A DNA stretch of 64,000 nt. It comes from Phoenix dactylifera (Eukaryota; Streptophyta; Magnoliopsida; Arecales; Arecaceae). Position 1 is the stretch's first letter; every line of letters begins with the position of its first letter. Of the stretch, positions 12,941 through 23,100 are shown in pieces. The notes beneath the pieces were generated by a model. The model had not been told where the DNA came from. It was given only the letters and a program-made list of their open reading frames with translations, and did not search any database. The position numbers and the translations under genes were made by a program. The stretch spans positions 19,929,993 to 19,993,992 of the forward strand of contig NC_052395.1 of NCBI RefSeq assembly GCF_009389715.1. Reading direction: 5' to 3'.

Positions 12941-13106
12941 GAGGCTGTCAACTGGCTCAAGTTGGTAAAATCACTGGGTGTTGATACCAGTGGCATGAGT
13001 ACAAATCCTGCCCTCACCAGGCTTTAGATTAGCTTCCACCATCCTAGTTCTCCACACACACAAACCAACAAAAAGAAAAAGAAAAAGAAAAAGAAAAAGA
13101 AAAGTT
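12941..13106 (+). mobile_element. tRNA-derived SINE with A-rich tail and target duplication
   Basis: The body starts GAGGCTGTCAAC and contains TGGCTCAAGTTGG at 12953-12965, which fits the RNA polymerase III box A pattern. It also contains GAGTACAAATCC at about 12997-13008, a slightly decayed box B. Spacing between the boxes is close to that of tRNA genes. The element ends in a run of AAAAAG repeats (about 13068-13104). The 9-bp sequence TTACTTCCT occurs directly before (12932-12940) and directly after (13107-13115) and is the target-site duplication. All parts expected of a SINE are present. Its family name is unknown to me. Confidence 0.8.
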
Positions 13107-13397
13107 TTACTTCCTACAGGTTCAGAATTAACTGTGAACAACAGATCATCTGGTCTCCAGACAAATATTACTAAAGCTGCATTCCTATAATCCATACTTA
13201 ACAGCACTGTTGCAGCAATCAAGACATTAATATGTATCACAAGCTATAAGTGACAGAGGCCTCTTATCAACAAACATGACATAATAAGGTTAACTTGGTT
13301 CTCTGAAAGGACACAACAAATGGAGCTATGCATATAGCACAAAATAATGAGAATCTGTCACATTGCACGAGCAAAAGTCCACTTGGAAATTTAGTTA

Positions 13398-13539
13398 TCA
13401 TTTCCTCTGAGAGCAGGAAATTGATCTCGCACCAGGATCAGCATCCAACATAGCAAGATTCCAAATCTTCAACTGGTTTGACACAGTGGATGAAGATAAG
13501 GTCAATGCATTGAAGACTCCCACCAGAAAACTTGACCGC
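13398..13539 (-). pseudogene. Coding-looking terminal exon, minus strand
   Basis: On the minus strand, TATTGTAG gives an acceptor at 13540-13541. The following 46 codons are open and protein-like (for example LTLSSSTVSNQLKIWNLAML) and stop at a TGA (13398-13400). It could be the last exon of a minus-strand gene whose first exon lies near 16.4-16.65 kb, where an ATG sits in a strong context. I could not join the two in frame. The SINE at 12941 would lie in its 3' flank. Family not recognised. Confidence 0.35.
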
Positions 13540-14062
13540 CTACAATACATGGAATGCAAGAAAGCATCAGCTTGCAAAGAAGTTTAACCATGAAATACAT
13601 GTCATCATGTTGAATGCATTCTCAGGCACAATTTTTGATTCAATGTTCATTCTCATACTACATGCAGGTTGATTTTGTACTTTGCCAACCCTTCAAGAAA
13701 AGATTTTGTACTTTGACACAATGAAATTGACATTTTGATACATTTCATATGAGGAGGCATCAGAAACACTGATTCTGAAGTGTTTAGCATGCAACGCCAA
13801 CGAACAAGGGCAGAAAGAGCTTTCCTAGGAAGGGCATATCCAACAGATACACTGAGTGCATTGATAACCAATCCTTTTGTCTAAGTTAGCATGTTCCCCA
13901 GATGAAATAGGTACGTTAATGGAGTATAACTCCACATGTAGATTATCAAAAAATAAAGATGACTTCTATCTACAAAATTGTGTAAATGAAAACACCTCTA
14001 CTAATATTGCAACCACAGTTTCAAATCTCTATCGAAGCTCCAAAACTACAAAACCAGTATAC

Positions 14063-14498
14063 TTTTTTTTTTTTTGCTACAACGGATAACTCATACATGT
14101 CTAGCGTGAATGCATTCAAAAAAGTCAAAAAGTAAAAAGTTTCGGAACACTCTATGCAACTCCCTCTTACCAGTCTAGAGAACTCTTCCAGAGTGATTTG
14201 CCGCATACGAGGCTATTCAATCTGCAGCTCCATTGGCCTTCCTGTAGACATGCTTAGCCTAGAAGGCAACGTTTCCACCTACCATGGCCCGCTCCGCCCT
14301 AGGAACAGAAATATCAAAGAGCTAGCACCTACCAGCTGCAACCACTATAGAGTCTGGACCTCTGATCACAAAGCCCGCACCACCCTTTCTACCACCATCC
14401 AGCACACATCCATTGAAGTTGACTTTAAGAAAACTCGAAAGTGGGGCTTACAGGTGATAAACACCGTCTGTGATGCTACAAGAGCAGATGTAAAGCGA
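14063..14498 (-). mobile_element. 5'-truncated LINE 3' end with RNase H remnant
   Basis: Read on the minus strand, the region from about 14430 to 14150 translates as a plant LINE RNase H domain: KVNFNGCVLDGG, then GAGFVIRGPD, then KHVYRKANGAAD, followed by IASYAANHSGEF. Several in-frame stops interrupt it. The element ends in CCGTTGTAGC plus a run of A (minus strand; T-run 14063-14075 on plus). Near-identical sequences flank it: CCAGTATACTTTT from 14054 and CCGGTATACTTTT from 14499, a target duplication with one mismatch. It is therefore a complete, severely 5'-truncated LINE insertion of about 435 bp. Confidence 0.75.
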
Positions 14499-14596
14499 CC
14501 GGTATACTTTTCACTTTCACTTAGCATCAACTCAGCCAACCTATGGGGCCACATGGGAGAGTGGGCATCCAAAGAAAATTTATGTTACTATATCAC

Positions 14597-14733
14597 TGTA
14601 ACAACCCAGAACTTCATTCAAAAAGGCCAGCCGGAAGATATTATTTGGCTTCCTTGATCCTGTATAAATACCCAAGATCTACCCAATGAATAATTGATAT
14701 AGGACTAAACATATGCCCACGCGGGTCCTCACA
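14597..14733 (+). repeat. Short LTR-like repeat (family A), possible solo LTR
   Basis: Starts TGTAACAACCC and ends GTCCTCACA. It contains TGTATAAATAC (TATA-like) and is flanked by ATCAC on the left and ATCAT on the right, a possible 5-bp target duplication with one mismatch. Length about 137 bp. It is a diverged relative of 8896-9035. The TG...CA ends and short length suit a TRIM-type solo LTR. This is an inference from ends and flanks only. Confidence 0.5.
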
Positions 14734-15650
14734 ATCATTGTCTGCTCATTCTTTCATTTCAAATAGTAATAAATTATAAACTTGTATTTTTACAGGTGTT
14801 GAGAAAGTTGGCAGTTTTTGAGTTTATCAATGCAAGAAATTCAAGAGACTTCGTATTTCAAGGTCCAAGAGATTTAGGGGGAGATGTTTAGAAGGATGAG
14901 GAAAAATTTTTAAAGTAAATTTGGTTTAAATACTAAATTTGTAAATTTTGAGCATGAAGCTGTGAAATTTGAACTCGAGTCTCCTTTGCATTGTATCCAA
15001 TTTCAAGAATCAAGAATTTATGCATAGTCTTGCATAGACGCAAATATGAAAAATAGTTCAGATATGTGTCCAAATGTCCAACTTAGCAATAGGAAGAAAA
15101 AGAGAATATGAGGATATGTAGAAAAATAATTTTTAACTAATGTGTATTGTATAAAAGAACTGATGTGATATTTTGTTAAGGTCTTCCAATATGCATTCCC
15201 AATTAGCTTAAAAATTTTATAAAAATAATATTCTACAAAGTTATCTTGATACATCCGTCATTGACCAATCTTTGAATAGAATAAATTAGTATAGTGGGTT
15301 GAGTTCATTTTTGAAGTCTTGACTCTCTACCACTTTTCAGAAGCTACAATTAAAAAAAAAATGACAAGTATCCACGTGTCTACCATATATCTGATTTGGA
15401 TATGTATCAAATACAAATTCTAAGACCTGAATGCAAGTCATCTCTATGCACTAATCTTAGAAATATATTGTGAAATAGTAAAAAAAAACCATAGTTTTAT
15501 TACTTAATAATTACTAGGGAAGGGACATTCCCTATTTCCTGAACAAGTCATACAAGTGTATTCTAAAATGATGCCTCATATATAAATGTTTTCCATTTTG
15601 TTAGGATTTTCTTTCTTTTACTTCTCTTTTTTTTTTTCTCGTATTTGCAG

Positions 15651-15743
15651 TTGGGGTTTTTGGAGTGGGGTGAAGGTCGTCTTGAATCTAAACTGTTCAA
15701 ACAGCTGAAATTGCCAGAAGCAAGGCTCAATTTAGATGGCTGA
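15651..15743 (+). pseudogene. Coding-looking terminal exon, plus strand
   Basis: A strong 3' splice site (long T-rich tract ending TATTTGCAG at 15650) is followed by 30 codons in phase 0. These have a protein-like reading (LEWGEGRLESKLFKQLKLPE) and stop with a TGA at 15741-15743. I see no partner exon upstream on this strand. Either the gene has long introns or this is a relic. Confidence 0.3.
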
Positions 15744-16399
15744 AAACAAAACTGAATTTGAGTTTTTTTAACCTTGTAGAAAACATACAACCCTTGCATG
15801 GTTTGGTTTCATCCAATAGGTCATGCATCTTGCCACTTGGTGTCAAACTTGACACAAATCAAGAAAATGGAGTAGAAGCTCTTCATCTGAATGGCTTTGT
15901 AACCTAGTCAATCATTCATGGGCATTTTCACTTTTTTTTTTCCTTTAGACAAGAAAATTATGAATACATGAATTTTACCAAAATATATTGGTGGTACTGA
16001 AAATAAGTCATTTATAATGAAGACAGGTACCTTTATCCATATAAATTCAGAATGAAAAAACTGATTGGTGTTAATAGTTCCAACATTTCTAAGCTTAGGA
16101 TTGATCTTATAAAAATGTCGTTTGCCCTCATGATTATGTCAAACTAAATCAGACTTGAGAAGAGTTTTAAAAATAAATTTCAGGAAACAACCAACTAAAG
16201 AATTTAGAATTATCTCCAAACAACTAAAGGGGTTTAAACAAATCGATTCTTTAAACACCGGTAAAACACATGAAAACACATGAAAATTTAATCCGAGCTT
16301 AACGCAAACACCTGCAATCGATTCTTCATCAATATTCTTTTCAAAAAAAAAAAAAACTTCATCCAATATGAGAAAGGGCTGTAAATTTCAAAAAACCCT

Positions 16400-16640
16400 A
16401 ATCAAGCACCTGCGACATCCACGCCGCCTCCGCCTCTCTCCATTCGCGTCGTCCTGCACGTAGAAGGAAATCTCCAATTCTTCATACAGATTGCTAGAAG
16501 TTTGGAAGAAGAGGTGGAGTGGATGAATGGTCCGAGATCATGGAAGATCGATTGAGACCGAGAAAAACTGGAACACCAGAAAAAGACTCGGCGAATTCCA
16601 CCGCCCATCTCGGAGCCAGACCCTTGCCCTTCTCCATGGC
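16400..16640 (-). other. GC-rich possible first exon of a minus-strand gene
   Basis: Between about 16400 and 16700 the GC content rises sharply. An ATG in strong context (GCAGCCATGGAG, minus strand) opens a 45-codon frame beginning MEKGKGLAPRWAVEFAES and ending at a TAG. Further on, GGATGTCGCAG followed by GTGCTTG at about 16410 could be a splice donor. This is what a promoter-proximal exon looks like, but the reading frame closes before the candidate donor. I cannot tell whether it is a leader exon, a decayed gene or a short ORF. Confidence 0.3.
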
Positions 16641-16699
16641 TGCTTCTGCGAGAAACGAGGCAAGATGGACCGCTCTCCACGGGCCCTGTGCGTTGCTTT

Positions 16700-17929
16700 G
16701 GACCTATCTATTTGCAGCCCAATTCAAAGATGGCCAGACTTATGTTGGACCAATAAAACGTATCACATGATGGATCAAGGACTAGATACAACCCATGGTC
16801 TAAGGATCTTCTAGAAACTGATGGACTTAATAAAATTCTTGTGTTATTATCACACAGTGATAATTTATACTCATTATAACTAGTCATTTTAGAAGAATCC
16901 AACTAACAATTTGGCATATTGTCACTAATAATACATATTGACCAACTATATTTATATGCATATTTCAAATTCTATTTATATATAATTTGGGATGGTATCA
17001 GGTTAGGTCTTTCGGCATGACCAGATATGCAATCGGGCATGAACAGATATGCTAACATGCAATCATGCATCTCAAAGTGACTCCAGGGTATGATTAGGCA
17101 ATTGCATCGTATGTGAAAGATTGGAACGTTTTTTTATGCAAAACACCTTGCCATGTTCCATCTTGAGTAGGCTAATTGGATATATTTGGTCACAAAATAG
17201 AAAGCCCAAGCTTGATTCTGAAAAATGGGTCAGGATTTAGATATACTCAATCCAACTCAGGATTATATGTGTTTGGTCATTACTCGGCTAGGGTCTGAGT
17301 TGGTGCTCGAAGAGACCCAATCAATTTGTGGACCTAGCTTATTATCTTCTCACTTTAGCCCCTCTCTCTCTACCATCCTTCTTCTTTTGTTATCTCTTGT
17401 AGGCATATTGAAATTATAAAGTATGTCTCTATATTTGCCTTTAAATTTCTTAGTGCCTAGTATATCTTGGGTTGGAGGAGATTTAAGAGAGGAACGAAGC
17501 ATCTTTCGACTATAAAACAAGTTCGAGTAGTGCTTTCATCATTTTGTAACTACTATTGATCTTGACAAGCAACCGAACTATGCACCTTGTGTTGACTTGA
17601 GCTATCATGTCAATCTGAGTAGACCGACCAACCGATAGCAACAAGCCGCGTATCTTTAGATTAAAGCATATTTAAGACGGTTAAAGCTCGTTATAAAGAT
17701 GATTATGACCTTGTGTACTTATGGGACACGTGGTGGGATGCTTACAGCTTGTGACATACATGAAGCAATTATTGTACGATTTGAACCAGTTAAGCTCTAC
17801 GATGTGCATGATGCAATGGTTATTGTTCACTGCCTAATTAAGGTACACGCCTGCATTCCTCCCTCAGTAACCAACCTCACTTTATATAAAGAGTGCCTAG
17901 GGAACTTCTAAGGAGAGATCGCGCGCGCG
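16700..17929. other. No gene recognised
   Basis: AT-rich DNA with short frames only. The G-run at about 17936-17951 marks the approximate start of the LINE that follows. Confidence 0.4.
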
Positions 17930-18130
17930 GGGCGGGGGGGGGGGGGGGGGGGATTCTGTCGCGCAGTTCGCGCTACCTAGGGGGTCTTTGGGGAATTCTG
18001 TCGAACAGGTGTGGGGGTGTGGGTCACGGCCGACCATGGGGGTGGCTCGACAATGCCAGCTCCAGGGAAGGCCGAGGGACCTAGAGTCTCTGCTCCTGGG
18101 GGTGGTGCGAAGGGTCGCACATGGGCATAG

Positions 18131-20175
18131 GTGGCGAAGGGTGAGCCGAGGAGGCAAACATGGACGTGTCATCGGACTTCCCCGTTGGAGCTGGAGATGT
18201 TGCAGAGGAAGTTCACTGAGGTGGTGGTTGTTCCCGAGGAGGAACTGGAGAGGAACCGGGCAGAGTGGCGGAGCACAACGGTACTAGTGCGAAGCCTGGG
18301 GAGAAGTGTCCCGGTGGATTGGGTAGCGAGGGAGATCAAGCGGGTGGGGCGTCTGGGCTATGAGGTGGAGTGTTTTACGCTTATGGACGGATTCATTGCC
18401 GTCCGGTTTGCAAATGAAGGGGATCGGGAGGCCGCGATGGCGAATGACCCGTGGATGGTTGCCGGACAACTCCTTGCTATGGATTGGTGGCGCCCTAACT
18501 TCATTCCTGGGGAGGAGGGTGTAGGAAGGGTGGTAGTATGGCTCCGCTTGCCGCGGCTGCCATTGGACTACTGGAAGAAGCCCACTATCCTTCGAATTGC
18601 ATCTAGTCCCGGGATCCCGCTGGCTAAGGATGGAGTCACAAAGCAGGGGCGGCGGTACGGCTTTGCCAGAGTTAAGATCGAACTGGACTATTCCGTCCCA
18701 CTCAAGCCGGGCACTCTGGTGAGGGGATGTTCGGAGGGGGCAGGGGAGCTCTTCTAGCAGAGCTTCATTTATGAAAATCTGTCGGCACCCTGTTCTCGGT
18801 GAGGTCGGATCGGGCATGCGGCTGTGGAGTGTCTCTACCACTCGACGACCCGTGGGGTGGCGGAGCTGGGGGAGGTCTGGGGGAAATGTAAGGAAGTGGA
18901 AGGGACAAACTTCCCGGAGAGCTCAAACTAGGTGAATAGGGAAGGTGATATCCCGGAGGAAATGCCGACGTTTGGATCGTGGATGGTCACAAGTAACTCT
19001 CGATATCCACGGGCAGCCATGAAGCAGGCTCGGGGAAAGGAGAAAAGTGAGTCCGGGGCAAGGTTGAACTCGATGCCGACTTCTCCTCGCTCCGGCAAGA
19101 AACCTTCCGAACACAGAACGGAAAATGAGGGTTCTCCGATCGACGCCGAGGGGTGGCAAAAGCCTACCAAGCTCGCCCGACGGAGGACACCGGAGAAGGA
19201 TGTCTCGGCAGCCGGTGTGGGTGTGAGCAAGGCCGGACCGAGTCAACTCTCCCATGGAGCGGAAACGGGGACTGAGTCAAGCCAAGAGCTGGGTTCGGAT
19301 CGGACGACGCTGATCCGATTCGGGCTGCAGTCGAGGAAGGGGGCGAACCTGGCAGTGGACATGATCGGGGTGGGGTCAGACCTGAACCCAAGGTATGTCT
19401 CAGTGGGTTAGGTGTGAGCTCTAGGAAGCGAAGCAGGAGCCCTTGTAGACCCAAGGGCTCGACCGCAATGCGCCATCTCTCTCCTGCAGGGGGGTTTGCT
19501 TCAACCAGAAAGGGTCGGCTGGGGGATCACCGGAGGAGTAGGAGTTTCCCTCCACCCCACTCGGCAGCTTGTAATCGGCCCCCCCGGGCGGTGCGGGAGT
19601 CCAAGTGTGCTGGTGGCCTCTTCCGGTGTGGGGATGTGGTACCCGTGGGGAAGTAGATGGACAGATCCCTCTCCGCGGCGGCTAACCTCTCCGGCTTGGG
19701 GGAGACGTCGACGGCCAAATTGATCGGCAAGTTGGGGCCAAAGGAAGGGCCTGCTGGGGAGGTGATGGTCGATGGTTCCGGGGCTAGCAGAGTGGGGGAT
19801 GATCCTCGAGGCTGCCCCAAGGCTCAAGCAGTGTTGCTACCATGCCATATGGCACGTTTGAACAGTGAAGGGGAGAGATCAGAGGAGCATGCTAGGTGTG
19901 CTGAAGGGGCCTGGGGCTTCGGGTTGGAGGCTGACAGTGGGCAGAGGGGGGCTGTGGTAGGGGGTGCTAATGACCATGTGAAGTCCTCTTGCTTTAGTCA
20001 TGTGGTACAGCCTGAATGTGGAGATGATCATCATCTGGTTTTGAGCCAACTGAAGGTAGTAGCGAAGAGGGTGTTACCAGGAGACTTGGCTAGTGGCAGG
20101 ACTACGGATGAGGCAGTGTTTCATGATTGCAACCCCAGGATAGTGGGTTGTGATACTCCCATGAGTGATCAATGA
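18131..20175 (+). pseudogene. LINE ORF1 remnant (nucleic-acid-binding protein)
   Basis: The first part (to about 18757) carries the DUF4283-type fold of plant LINE ORF1 (ECFTLMDGFIAVRF, DPWMVAGQLLAM, VWLRLPRLPLDYW). A zinc knuckle follows near 18788-18830 (PCSR-stop-GRIGHAAVEC), in which the second cysteine is replaced by a TGA stop. The rest is a low-complexity hydrophilic tail with several frame breaks. It ends in SDQ and a TGA at 20173-20175 that overlaps the ORF2 start. The protein would bind the LINE RNA. No intact start-to-stop frame remains. Confidence 0.75.
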
Positions 20176-23100
20176 AAGTTCTCCTATGGAATTGCCGTGG
20201 TGCGGAGAAGCCTTCCTTTGCCCCGGCTTTTCGTAGGATTGTGCAGCAGCATAGTCCAGACATATGTGTGCTGTTTGAGACCTGCTTGTCCGGGAGGAGC
20301 CTACAGAAGGCTAGAAGAGCGATTCCCAGATCGTGGGGATTCTACGCAGTGGAGTCTCGTGGGCTGTCGGGTGGCATTATTGTCACTTGGAAGCAGGGAT
20401 CTTTTAGATTGGACATCTTTCATGTTTGTGACCAAGAGATGATCATGGTGATCTCGGAGGGTACTAGTGCCCCTTAGGTCCTTGCAGCGGTGTGTGCTAG
20501 CACTGATTTCAGAAAGAGACGGAGGCTTTGGGAGGAAGCATCGCAGTTGATTTGTTAGGGTTATCCTTTGATGATGGCTGGTGACTTCAATTGCATAGTT
20601 GATCCTCAGGAGAAGATAGGGGACAAGCCTTTCTCTTATGAGAGGAAGGTGAAGGAGTTTCAGGATTTCTTGACTGCTAATGGACTGATAGATCTGGGAT
20701 TTGTGGGCCCGAGATTTACATGGTGCAACAATCAGCAGGGTGGTGCTAGAGTTTGGGAGAGACTGGATAGAGCCTGTGCGACAACTGGGTGGGTCCAGAG
20801 GTTTTCGGATCACCGAGTGAGGCATTTACTCAGGATTGCGTCCGATCATTGCCCTTTATTGGTGTGTACAGATGCATACACCCCAGTGCATCCCCCCTTC
20901 AGATTCGAGAAGCTGTGGCTTTGCTATCCGCGATCATGGGAGATGGTGAGGGAGGCATGGAGCATCCCAGTTAGGGGTGATCCTATGTATCGGATTTCCC
21001 GCAGACTGGAGTTGGCGAGGAGGCGACTGAGGAGGTGGAACCGGGAGGAAGTAGGGAATATTTTTAGTAGGATTGAGGAGTCAGAGGTGGCCATTGCTAG
21101 ATTACAGGCTCATGAGGTTCGAGGAGGGGGGCTTCTGGATGAGGAGGTAGGGGAGCTCAGATCTTTATTGGCTCTGCAAGATGCCCTTCTCAGACAATAG
21201 GAGATATTCTGGAGACAGAAGGTGAGGGTACAGTGGATCATGGAGGAGGATAGAAATACCAGATTTTTTCACCAGGCGACAGTGATTAGAAGGCATCAAA
21301 ATCGGATCAAAGCTATCAGAGGTAAGGATGGGCAGCAGTCGGAGGATCCGAATATGATCCAAAGGATTTTGGTGAGTTTCTTTAGGGTCAAGTGAACAGA
21401 GCAGTCAGCAGGTGCGAGTCTAGCAGATATTCCGCTGCCAGCGGACGGGGTTACAGAGGAGGAGACTTAAGCTCTGATCAGGCCGGCTTCGAAGAGGGAG
21501 ATCAGGGAGGTGGTGTGGTCCCTCAGGGGGGACAAGGCTTCGGGGCCGGATGAATTTCCACCGGTGTTCTTTCAGAGATATTGGATGATAGTTGGACGTG
21601 ACGTGATGGAGGCCATACAGCAGTTTTTCAGCTCGACTGTGATGGCGGTTGAGTGGCAGCAGACGATCATCACCTTGTTACCGAAGCGGCTAGATGCTTC
21701 GGAGCCGAGTCATTTTCGTCCGATTAGCCTTTGTACGACTCTGTACAAGGTCACGACGAAGATTCTTGCTGTCAGGTTGAGGGGTGTTCTTCCTAGGCTC
21801 ATCAGCCCAGAGCAGGGAGCTTTCTTGGAGGGGCAGAGTATATCTGACAATGTACTCATTGCCCAGGAGTTTATGTTTGACCTTCGGAGGGCGCCGATGA
21901 GGAGAAGCTTGATGGGGATCAAGCTTGACATGAAGAGGGCCTATGACGGAATGAGGTGGGACTTTGTGCAACAGTCTTTGCGGGGATATGGGTTTCATGA
22001 GATATGGATCAGGTGGGTCATGGGCTGCATTAGTGCTCCTTCTTTTGCTATTCTGGTGAACGGTATGCCGTCCCGCTTTTTTGAGTCGTCTGGCGGGTTG
22101 CGCTAGGGATGCCCACTTTTCCCAGTGTTGTTCATTATCCGTGCGGATGCGCTGTCTAGATCTCTTCGGCAGGCGGTGGCCAGTCAGGAGTTGGAGGCTT
22201 ACAGACCGATGGCGGGGGCCCCTGCGATCTCTCACCTACTCTTTGCTGATGATTGCTTGCTTTTAGCCAAGTCATCTAGGCAGGGGCCCGGGTGATAAGT
22301 CAGGTACTTCGGGATTATTGTGTTATGTCGGGTCAGCGGGTCAACTTGTCCAAATCGTCTGTTATGTTTAGCCCGAAGACTAGAGTGGCGGTGAAGCACT
22401 CCATATTGGAGATACTGGGGGTGGGTGAGCAGGCGGGTACGTTGACATACTTGGGGATCCCACTCTGCGGTCGACGGTTGAGGACTAGGAACTGCACCTC
22501 CCTTGAGCTCAGCATCAGACGCAGGTTAGAGGGATGGCAGATACACTCACTCTCCATGATGGGTAGGATTACCTTGGTTCGCTCAGTTCTTACATCAGTC
22601 TCCATCTATTTTCTGTCCCATGCCGTGATCCCGGTGTCAGCTCTGAGATCCCTTGAGCAGCTTTTCAGGAAGTTTATCTGGGGGAGGAGCAGTGGTAGAG
22701 GCGGTATCCATTTGCTAGCGTGGGAGGTTGTGTGCCAGCCGATCAGCGTAGGCGGTCTGGAGGTGCAGTCTTTGGTGGCGAGGCGGGAGGCACTAGCGGC
22801 GAGGCATGTTGCTAGATTTGTGTTGGAGCCCGAGAGTATGTGGTCCTCTTTGATGAGGGCCAAGTATGGAGGGTTGGAACTTGGGGTGCGAGCTGGGCGT
22901 CATCATTCCCCGGTCTGGAGAGAGGTGTGTGTTAGAGCTATGGTGGTGCTCCTGGAGATCAGATGGGCCATTAGGGACGGTCGCTCTATTGATGTGATGG
23001 AGGACAGCTGGGTGACCGAGTGGCCGATCTGTCGCTTGCCGACCTTGGTGGACTCGGCGAGATTATTAGGGCACAGGGTCAGCGATCTACTGGACTCTGA

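Noticed and set aside
14154-14657. 167-codon plus-strand frame
   Set aside because: The strand with recognisable motifs is the minus strand, where the same DNA reads as a LINE RNase H domain.
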